A stretch of 5,048 nt of DNA from NCBI GenBank assembly GCA_020025255.1, contig JAHHSK010000090.1, forward strand, positions 1-5,048. Direction: 5' to 3'. Positions 1 to 5,048 of the stretch are shown here, in pieces (the first letter of the stretch is position 1; every line of letters starts with the position of its first letter). Made by a program: the position numbers and the translations under genes. The DNA comes from Ruthenibacterium sp. Lineage in GTDB: Bacteria > Bacillota > Clostridia > Oscillospirales > Ruminococcaceae. The notes beneath the pieces were generated by a model. It was not told the origin of the DNA. It saw only the letters and a list, made by a program, of their open reading frames with translations, and did no database searches.

Positions 1-1970
1 AGCTTTTCCACGCCTTCTTCGTGATGGACAGCGGAGATAATCATACCGCAGGAATCAATCCCCATCATCTTGCGAGGAGGCAGGTTGGTGATAGCGATCA
101 GGGTCTTGCCGACCAATTCTTCCGGCTCATAAGTGTCATGAATACCGCTCAAAATGACACGATCCACGCCCGTACCGTCATCCAGGACAAACTTCAAAAG
201 CTTCTTGGACTTGGGCACGGCGGAACATTCCTTCACCTTTACGGCACGGAAGTCAGACTTTGCAAACGTATCGAAATCAACAAAATCCTCAAACAGCGGC
301 TCAATTTCCACCTTGCTGAAATCGATCGGCTCCTCGTTAAAGTAGAATGCCGTTTTGTCTTCCACGCCGCCGATGATCGAAACTGCCTCTTTGTTTTCCG
401 CTTCCTTTACCGGCACCGGCTTTGTCAGCGGCTTCATGGTGGGGAACAGGATCACATCGCGGATCGTTGAGGAATTTGTCAGCATCATGACACAGCGGTC
501 AATGCCGATGCCCATGCCGCCCGTCGGGGGCATGCCGTATTCCAGTGCTGTCATGAAATCTTCATCCAGCATCTCGGCTTCATCGTCACCACGTTCCCGC
601 TGCTCGGCCTGCTTTTCAAAGCGTCCGCGCTGGTCGATCGGGTCGTTCAGTTCGGAATATGCGTTTGCCAGTTCACTATGGCAGATGAACAGCTCAAAGC
701 GTTCGGTCAAGCGCTTATCCTCCTTGCTGCGCTTCGTCAAGGGCGAAACCTCAACCGGATACATCGTGATAAACGTCGGCTGAATCAGCTTTTCCTCCAC
801 GCGCTGATCGAAGCATTCATACAGTGCATTGCCCCAAGTAGGTTCTGCCGCTTCGGGCAGTTCCACACCGATCGCCTTTGCCGCAGCAACGGCCTGTGCG
901 TCATCGGTGATCTCGCTGAAATCGATGCCGGCATATTCCTTGACGGCATCCACCATGGTCATACGGCGCCAGCCCGGAGCAAGGTTGATTTTTTCTCCCT
1001 GCCATTCCACCTCATAGGTGCCATGCAGCTCCATGGCCGCGGAAGAAAGGATGCCTTCGGCAAGATCCATCATCGTGTGGAAATCCGCATATGCCTGATA
1101 CAGCTCCACCGATGTGAATTCCGGGTTGTGCTTCGGATCCATGCCCTCGTTGCGGAAGATGCGGCCGACTTCATACACGCGGTCGATGCCGCCGACGATC
1201 AGCCGCTTGAGCGGCAGTTCGGTTGCAATGCGCATATACATATCCATATCCAGCGTATTGTGATGCGTCACAAACGGACGTGCCGCAGCGCCGCCGGAAA
1301 TCGTATTGAGCACCGGCGTTTCCACTTCCATATAGCCGCGGTCATCCAGATAATTGCGCAGATGCCGAATGAACTTCGAACGCATTTCAAACGTCTTGCG
1401 CACTTCGGGGTTCATGATCAAATCCACATAACGCTGACGATAGCGTGCCTCGCGATCCTTCAGCCCATGGAACTTTTCCGGCAGCGGCAGCAGATTCTTG
1501 CTCAGCAGTACGATATCCTGCACATGCACGCTGATCTCACCCATTTTGGTGCGGAACACAAAGCCGCGGATCCCGATGATATCCCCGATATCAAACTTTT
1601 TGAATGCGGTATATTCGTCCGTTCCAATATCATCCCGGCGGACGTAAAGCTGAATATTGCCTGTGGTATCACGCAGATCCACAAAGCTTGCCTTACCCAT
1701 AACGCGTTTGCTCATCATGCGCCCGGCCATGCAGACCTTGCGCGGTTCGTCCCCTTCTTGCAGGTCAACAAAGCTTGCTTTTACTTCCTGCGCAAAATCA
1801 GACTGCGGATAGCTTGTCTGCTCAAAGGGATCGTTGCCGGCTTCCTGCAGGCTGCGCAGTTTTTCGCGGCGGATCGCTACCAGTTCATTATATTCCTGCT
1901 CGCTCGCCTGATTGGCGGCGTCTGCATTCTGCAAGGCCGCGCCCTGCATTTCAATCGATTCATTTGCCAT
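1..1970 (-). CDS. lysS: Lysyl-tRNA synthetase, class II, with fused C-terminal tRNA-binding (EMAP/Trbp111-like) domain; 3' end cut by the window edge
   Basis: This cytoplasmic enzyme attaches lysine to tRNA-Lys using ATP. At least 656 codons are open in one frame, with no stop before the left edge. The ATG at 1970 has a GGAGG six bases upstream. After an N-terminal extension of about 20 residues come the anticodon-binding OB fold (about 78-160) and the class II core. Motif 1 is near 212-221 (GYMEVETPVL), motif 2 near 269-276 (GRIFRNEG) and motif 3 near 487-492 (GIGIDR, with the ATP-binding Arg492). The core ends at about 513 (DVILFPTMK), where a typical LysRS of about 500 residues stops. Here an acidic linker (514-557) leads into a tRNA-binding domain (about 558 onward) with MetRS C-terminus hallmarks: FAKSDFRAVKV, YEPEELVGK and NLPPRKMMGI. 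All catalytic motifs look intact. I estimate that only 15-25 residues are missing. The gene follows greA but has its own promoter. The synthetase assignment is very secure, and the fusion is directly visible as one continuous frame. Confidence 0.97.
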   Translation of the reverse strand, partial: MANESIEMQGAALQNADAANQASEQEYNELVAIRREKLRSLQEAGNDPFEQTSYPQSDFAQEVKASFVDLQEGDEPRKVCMAGRMMSKRVMGKASFVDLRDTTGNIQLYVRRDDIGTDEYTAFKKFDIGDIIGIRGFVFRTKMGEISVHVQDIVLLSKNLLPLPEKFHGLKDREARYRQRYVDLIMNPEVRKTFEMRSKFIRHLRNYLDDRGYMEVETPVLNTISGGAAARPFVTHHNTLDMDMYMRIATELPLKRLIVGGIDRVYEVGRIFRNEGMDPKHNPEFTSVELYQAYADFHTMMDLAEGILSSAAMELHGTYEVEWQGEKINLAPGWRRMTMVDAVKEYAGIDFSEITDDAQAVAAAKAIGVELPEAAEPTWGNALYECFDQRVEEKLIQPTFITMYPVEVSPLTKRSKEDKRLTERFELFICHSELANAYSELNDPIDQRGRFEKQAEQRERGDDEAEMLDEDFMTALEYGMPPTGGMGIGIDRCVMMLTNSSTIRDVILFPTMKPLTKPVPVKEAENKEAVSIIGGVEDKTAFYFNEEPIDFSKVEIEPLFEDFVDFDTFAKSDFRAVKVKECSAVPKSKKLLKFVLDDGTGVDRVILSGIHDTYEPEELVGKTLIAITNLPPRKMMGIDSCGMIISAVHHEEGVEK

Positions 1971-1976
1971 AGTGAG

Positions 1977-1981
1977 CCTCC
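1977..1981 (-). promoter_or_regulatory. lysS ribosome binding site (GGAGG)
   Basis: The minus strand reads GGAGG, then CTCACT, then ATG, giving a six-base spacing. This supports ATG at 1970 as the lysS start, which reads MANESIEMQG. Confidence 0.85.
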
Positions 1982-2010
1982 ACTTTTCCTTTTACAAATT
2001 AACTTTATTC

Positions 2011-2019
2011 AGTATAACA
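2011..2019 (-). promoter_or_regulatory. Probable lysS promoter, extended -10 (TGT-TATACT)
   Basis: The minus strand carries TG at 2019-2018, one spacer base, then TATACT at 2016-2011, matching an extended -10 with five of six bases. No good -35 exists: the expected position falls on the U-tract of the greA terminator. Extended -10 promoters can work without a strong -35. Transcription would begin near 2004, giving a leader of about 34 nt, which is too short for a T-box or lysine riboswitch. The promoter is inferred from sequence alone. Confidence 0.55.
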
Positions 2020-2029
2020 CAATCACCAT

Positions 2030-2055
2030 AAAAAAAACAGGTGCTTTCGCACCTG
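2030..2055 (-). terminator. Intrinsic terminator of greA
   Basis: On the minus strand CAGGTGC (2055-2049), a GAAA tetraloop (2048-2045) and GCACCTG (2044-2038) form a perfect 7-bp stem, followed immediately by eight T (2037-2030). The stem begins 34 bases after the greA stop codon. The A-rich flank upstream also gives a short T-run in the plus direction, so it might act weakly both ways. Confidence 0.92.
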
Positions 2056-2089
2056 CTTTTTGAAAAAACTCTGCTTTTACACTGCTTTT

Positions 2090-2572
2090 TTACAGCACGG
2101 AACGGCCGATTTCCAGAATTTCATACGTTACCACTGCACCGTTGGGAAGGGAAATATCCACCTTATCCCCAACACCGTGTCCAACCAATGCCGCACCGAT
2201 CGGGGATTCATCTGAAATTTTGCCTTCCAGCGGATCTGCTTCTGCAGAGCCGGTAATATCATACTCCTCCTCGTCGCCATCCTCATCCTTGATTCGAACG
2301 TGGCTGCCAACGCTGACGGTGTCATTGGAAAGCTCATCCTCTGTCACGACACGCGCATTTTTAAGCATTTTTTCCAAAAGAGCGATGCGGCCTTCCATGA
2401 GGCCTTGTTCGTTCTTCGCTTCATCATATTCACTGTTTTCCGAAAGGTCGCCATAACCACGGGCGACTTTGATTTTTTCGGCTACTTCCTTGCGTTTCAC
2501 CGTTTTCAAATATTCCAGCTCGTCTTCCAGTGCACGCAGGCCAGCATAGGTCATGACTATTTCTTTTTCCAA
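2090..2572 (-). CDS. greA: Transcription elongation (cleavage) factor GreA
   Basis: GreA binds in the RNA polymerase secondary channel and stimulates cleavage of the RNA 3' end in backtracked complexes, releasing stalled or arrested polymerase. From the TTG at 2572 the protein is 160 residues, matching the usual 157-160. The N-terminal coiled-coil hairpin (about 7-78) carries the family signature LEYLKTVKRKEV and, at its tip, GDLSENSEYD. In this the acidic Asp42 and Glu45 correspond to the metal-binding pair of E. coli GreA (Asp41, Glu44). The C-terminal FKBP-like domain (about 83-158) includes SPIGAALVGHGVGD and ends IGRSVL. I chose TTG 2572 because AAGGAG lies nine bases upstream and the resulting N-terminus, MEKEIVMT, resembles Gram-positive GreA starts (from memory). 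A longer in-frame reading from TTG at 2602 (170 aa) lacks a Shine-Dalgarno site. ATG at 2554 would trim six residues but is poorly spaced from the site. The gene has its own strong promoter and terminator, so it is probably monocistronic. Confidence 0.95.
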   Translation of the reverse strand: MEKEIVMTYAGLRALEDELEYLKTVKRKEVAEKIKVARGYGDLSENSEYDEAKNEQGLMEGRIALLEKMLKNARVVTEDELSNDTVSVGSHVRIKDEDGDEEEYDITGSAEADPLEGKISDESPIGAALVGHGVGDKVDISLPNGAVVTYEILEIGRSVL

Positions 2573-2581
2573 CTCTCTGTA

Positions 2582-2587
2582 CTCCTT
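2582..2587 (-). promoter_or_regulatory. greA ribosome binding site (AAGGAG), deciding a TTG start
   Basis: The minus strand has AAGGAG at 2587-2582, nine bases before TTG at 2572-2570. It lies inside the longer frame that would start at 2602, so that longer start would place the site within the coding sequence. The next in-frame ATG (2554) is 27 bases away, too far for normal initiation. Confidence 0.75.
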
Positions 2588-2620
2588 CGCAGATATTGAC
2601 AAATCGCCATTTTACAGCAC

Positions 2621-2654
2621 AAAAAAATAATGCTTCATCACAGCACTCTCGTGC
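2621..2654 (-). promoter_or_regulatory. Possible attenuator in the greA leader: two mutually exclusive hairpins plus U-tract
   Basis: Hairpin 1 is GCAC-GAGA-GTGC (2654-2643), with a GNRA-type tetraloop. Hairpin 2 pairs AGTGCT (2647-2642) with AGCATT (2634-2629) across a seven-base loop, one pair being G-U. It is followed by an A and then seven T (2627-2621). Both hairpins use GTGC at 2646-2643, so only one can form at a time. Hairpin 2 with its T-run resembles a weak intrinsic terminator about 50 bases upstream of the greA start. Both stems are short, so regulatory function is inferred. Confidence 0.4.
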
Positions 2655-2664
2655 AATAAGAGTT

Positions 2665-2693
2665 ATTATAGTGTTTTTACATACTACTGTCAA
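2665..2693 (-). promoter_or_regulatory. greA promoter, consensus sigma-A (TTGACA-N17-TATAAT)
   Basis: The minus strand shows a perfect -35 TTGACA (2693-2688), a 17-base spacer and a perfect -10 TATAAT (2670-2665). The preceding stretch is A/T-rich and could act as an UP element. Transcription should start near 2658, giving a leader of about 85 nt to the TTG start. Confidence 0.93.
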
Positions 2694-2796
2694 GCAAAAA
2701 GAAAAAATTATACAGAATATACCGATATCGAATCCATTCTTTATCTATTATTTTTTACTTTTACTTCGATTCTACGCTGAAACAACCGCAAATAGA

Positions 2797-2828
2797 ACCA
2801 CAGGAGAGGATAAATCCCCTCCTGTGGT
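2797..2828 (-). terminator. Terminator hairpin of the EF-G-like gene
   Basis: A 32-base inverted repeat has 14-base arms and a 4-base loop, starting 10 bases past the EF-G-like stop codon. In minus-strand RNA all 14 pairs form, one of them G-U. In plus-strand RNA the same pair is an A-C mismatch, which favours function on the minus strand. The base run after the stem on the minus strand (TCTATTTGCGG) is a poor U-tract, so termination may be incomplete or the stem may mainly protect the 3' end. Confidence 0.7.
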
Positions 2829-2838
2829 GCATTTTTGA

Positions 2839-4917
2839 TTATTCGGTATCGTCTTTCACTTCAATGAATTTCTTGGCATCCTCAATTACCTTTGCCTCCA
2901 GATTCGAAGGCAGCGGCTCATACCGCGCAAACGCAAAGCTAAAGCTTCCACGCCCCTGCGTCAGCTGCCGCAGATAGGTGGTGAAATCATGCATTTCACT
3001 CATGGGGACATCGGCTTCTACCGTCTGTTCCCCGTCTTCGGCCGGGTGCATGCCCAAAACGCGCCCGCGGCGCTTGGTTACTTCGCCCATGATATCGCCC
3101 ATAACTTCATTGGGCACGGTTGCCAGCAGCGTACCCACCGGCTCGAGCAGAACCGGCCCCGCTTCCGGCAGCGCAGCCTTATACGCCAGCTTTGCCGCCA
3201 TCTTGAATGCCATTTCAGAAGAATCGACCGGGTGATAGCTGCCATCCAGCAAGGTGGCTTTCAAGCCAACGACCGGATATCCTGCAAGCACACCATGCCG
3301 GATCGCTTCCTGAAGCCCCTTTTCTACGGCCGGGAAGTAATTCTTCGGCACGCTGCCTCCAAACACGTTTTCCGCAAAAACAAATTCGCCTTCATCCGTC
3401 GGCTCAAACTCGATCCACACATCACCGAACTGACCGTGGCCGCCGGTCTGCTTTTTATGGCGTCCCTGTGCCTTGCATTTTTTCCGAATGGATTCGCGGT
3501 ATGCGATGCGCGGCTCCGTCAGGCTGATTTCAACGCCGAATTTGCTTTTCATTTTTGCACATGCCACATCCAGATGCTGTTCACCAAGCCCGGAAAGGAT
3601 CTGTTCGACCGTTTCGGTATTGACGGTATACGACAGCGTGGGATCTTCCTCGATCAGGCGCTGCAATGCCCCGCTGATTTTGCTTTCGTCCCCCTTCTGC
3701 TTTACACGGATCGCCATGGAAAGGGTCGGGTTGGGGAAGCTGGGACGCGGCAGATTTACAATTCGGGACGGCACGCACAGGGTATCGCCCGTCTGTGCAC
3801 TGCTCAGCTTTGTGATCGCGCCGATATCTCCTGCGCCGATTTCCTGTGCATCGGTCTGCTTTTTGCCTTTGATGAACACCAGCTTGCCCATTCGCTCCGG
3901 TTCGCCGGTGCGCGCATTAATGAGCGGGGTATCCTGCTTGAGCACACCGCTTATCACCTTAACATAGCTGAGCTTGCCCACAAACGGATCGGCAACGGTT
4001 TTAAACACATAGCTGCACAGCGGGTCTTGTGCGCTGCACGCGATTTCCACCTCGTTATTATCCCGATCCTGCGCAATGCAGCCCGCGCCGCGCGCCGCAC
4101 TCGGCAGCAGCTTTTTGATATAGCGCAGCACCATATCCGTGCCTGCCAATGTTGTGCTGCAGCCGCACAGAACCGGAGTGATCGCGCCGGTTTTTACACC
4201 CAGCCGCACCCCTTCTGTCAGTTCCTCCTGCGTGAACGGTTCCCCTTCAAAGAATTTTTCCATTAGGGCTTCATCCGTTTCCGCAACCGCTTCCCGCATT
4301 GCTTCCAAAAGGCCGTCCTCGCGGTGGCCGTATTTCGGCATGGGAACCTCGCGCGGGGTTCCGTTCACATAGCTGTACGCTTTGGATTCGATCAGATTGA
4401 CGAATACACGTCCCCCCGCTTGTTCGATCGGCACAACCACAGGACACACCGAAGGCCCGAATTCCGTTTTCAATTCTTCGAACACCTTATAAAAATCCGC
4501 ATTTTCTGCATCCAGCTTGGAAATGTAGATCATTCGGCTTTTATTGTTTTTTACCGCAAGGCGGTAGGCCTTCTGCGCGCCGACGGTAAGCCCGCTGCGT
4601 GCCGATACCGTAATCAGGACGCTTTCTGCCGCACGGATGCCCTCATAAACGCCCAGTTCAAAATCGAACAGACCCGGAGTGTCGATCAGATTGATCTTCA
4701 CGCCATCATATACTGCCGGCGCTACGGCCAAAGCAAGCGATGCACGGCGTTTCGCCTCTTCCGGATCAAAATCACAAACCGTGTTGCCATCCTCAACACG
4801 CCCCATTCGGTCTGTGCTGTTGGAGGCATACAAAAGTGCTTCGACGAGGCTCGTTTTGCCCGAGCCGCCGTGGCCTGTAACCAATACGTTTCGGATATGA
4901 TCGTTCATGTAATTCAT
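2839..4917 (-). CDS. Elongation factor G-like GTPase (EF-G2/FusA2-type paralogue)
   Basis: This is a 692-residue translation-factor GTPase with the full EF-G domain order: G domain (about 7-275), beta-barrel II (about 300-385), domain III (about 397-470), domain IV (about 472-585) and domain V (about 588-675). The P-loop is GHGGSGKT (15-22) and G3 is DTPG (79-82). G4 reads SKLD (133-136) instead of NKxD. Switch I lacks the RGITI signature of canonical EF-G and reads EEAKRRASLALAV. Domain IV has the RHKKQTGGHGQFGDV block (486-500) and YHPVDSSEMAF (561-571), both also seen in the Thermus-type EF-G-2 lineage as I recall it. The main EF-G gene usually sits in the str operon with rpsL, rpsG and tuf; none are here, which fits a paralogue. 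A role in ribosome-linked GTP hydrolysis is likely, but the exact function of this subfamily is unsettled. I chose ATG 4917 because AGAGGG lies nine bases upstream. A second ATG at 4908 is possible. A GTG at 4983 would add 22 unconserved residues without a binding site. Confidence 0.93.
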   Translation of the reverse strand: MNYMNDHIRNVLVTGHGGSGKTSLVEALLYASNSTDRMGRVEDGNTVCDFDPEEAKRRASLALAVAPAVYDGVKINLIDTPGLFDFELGVYEGIRAAESVLITVSARSGLTVGAQKAYRLAVKNNKSRMIYISKLDAENADFYKVFEELKTEFGPSVCPVVVPIEQAGGRVFVNLIESKAYSYVNGTPREVPMPKYGHREDGLLEAMREAVAETDEALMEKFFEGEPFTQEELTEGVRLGVKTGAITPVLCGCSTTLAGTDMVLRYIKKLLPSAARGAGCIAQDRDNNEVEIACSAQDPLCSYVFKTVADPFVGKLSYVKVISGVLKQDTPLINARTGEPERMGKLVFIKGKKQTDAQEIGAGDIGAITKLSSAQTGDTLCVPSRIVNLPRPSFPNPTLSMAIRVKQKGDESKISGALQRLIEEDPTLSYTVNTETVEQILSGLGEQHLDVACAKMKSKFGVEISLTEPRIAYRESIRKKCKAQGRHKKQTGGHGQFGDVWIEFEPTDEGEFVFAENVFGGSVPKNYFPAVEKGLQEAIRHGVLAGYPVVGLKATLLDGSYHPVDSSEMAFKMAAKLAYKAALPEAGPVLLEPVGTLLATVPNEVMGDIMGEVTKRRGRVLGMHPAEDGEQTVEADVPMSEMHDFTTYLRQLTQGRGSFSFAFARYEPLPSNLEAKVIEDAKKFIEVKDDTE

Positions 4918-5048
4918 TGTTAACAACCCTCTTCTCCTGCGTGTAACGATACACGTCAGCAACTTATACAAAAATATTAACACATCATTTGTATTTTTTA
5001 AAGATAATGTTGTAAAAAAAGAGTGTTATGTATGTAAAATCTTTACGC
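4918..5048 (-). promoter_or_regulatory. Leader and promoter region of the EF-G-like gene
   Basis: This 131-base AT-rich stretch holds no gene. A Shine-Dalgarno AGAGGG lies at 4932-4927 and a second purine block, AGGAG, at 4938-4934. Just upstream is a perfect 6-bp hairpin, CGTGTA-TCGT-TACACG (4955-4940). Possible -10 boxes on the minus strand are TATAAG (4968-4963), lacking a clear -35, and TACAAA (4993-4988), 17 bases after TTTACA (5016-5011). If TATAAG is used, transcription would begin near 4956, right at the hairpin. I cannot tell which promoter is real. Nothing on the plus strand here is convincing. Confidence 0.45.

Noticed and set aside
1971..2029. T-box or lysine riboswitch ahead of lysS
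   Set aside because: Only about 60 bases separate the greA terminator from the lysS start, far too short for either element, and no T-box sequence is present.
678..2063. Long open frame on the plus strand (461 codons) opposite lysS
   Set aside because: It lies antisense to a clear lysS, its His/Ile/Cys-rich composition is typical of a codon-biased shadow, and it has no recognisable domain or convincing ribosome binding site.
2430..2693. Minus-strand open frame of 87 codons overlapping the greA start
   Set aside because: It is out of frame with greA, includes the promoter and leader, and shows no protein-like features.
2989..4266. Long open frame on the plus strand (425 codons) opposite the EF-G-like gene
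   Set aside because: It is antisense to well-conserved EF-G domains, rich in His, Arg and Phe as expected of a shadow frame, with no family resemblance and no promoter of its own.
4918..4983. GTG start at 4983 adding 22 residues to the EF-G-like protein
   Set aside because: The extension is unconserved, overlaps the likely promoter and leader hairpin, and has no Shine-Dalgarno site, whereas ATG 4917 does.
4981..5048. Possible divergent plus-strand promoter at the right edge
   Set aside because: Only loose AT-rich matches (TTGTAA and TAAAAT with a long spacer) are seen, and no gene is visible before the window ends.

Overview
The window looks like housekeeping chromosome from a low-to-moderate GC Gram-positive bacterium, most likely a Clostridia member of the Oscillospiraceae/Ruminococcaceae type. 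This rests on three things: the greA-lysS gene order, strong purine-rich Shine-Dalgarno sites with a consensus sigma-A promoter, and a lysyl-tRNA synthetase carrying a C-terminal MetRS-like tRNA-binding domain, an arrangement I recall from Faecalibacterium-like genomes. The lineage is an inference from gene content and was not tested by a search.

All three genes read on the minus strand. In transcription order (right to left) they are: an EF-G-like translation GTPase of the EF-G2/FusA2 paralogue type (4917 to 2839); the transcript-cleavage factor greA (2572 to 2090); and lysS (from 1970 off the left edge of the window). The EF-G-like gene ends in a 14-bp hairpin (2797-2828). greA has a near-perfect TTGACA-N17-TATAAT promoter, a leader of about 85 nt with two mutually exclusive hairpins and a U-tract, and its own intrinsic terminator (2030-2055). 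lysS has an extended -10 promoter squeezed between the greA terminator and its own ribosome binding site. The layout therefore suggests three separately transcribed units rather than one operon, although readthrough between them is possible.

The three products share a gene-expression theme: ribosome-associated GTPase, rescue of backtracked RNA polymerase, and charging of tRNA-Lys. No RNA genes, mobile elements, CRISPR arrays or defence genes are visible. The plus strand has long open frames opposite lysS and the EF-G-like gene, but these are antisense shadows.

I see no wholly new system. The points most worth a second look are the LysRS-tRBD fusion, the possible attenuator in the greA leader (comparable to the GraL idea in E. 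coli), the non-ATG start of greA, and the altered GTPase motifs of the EF-G paralogue.
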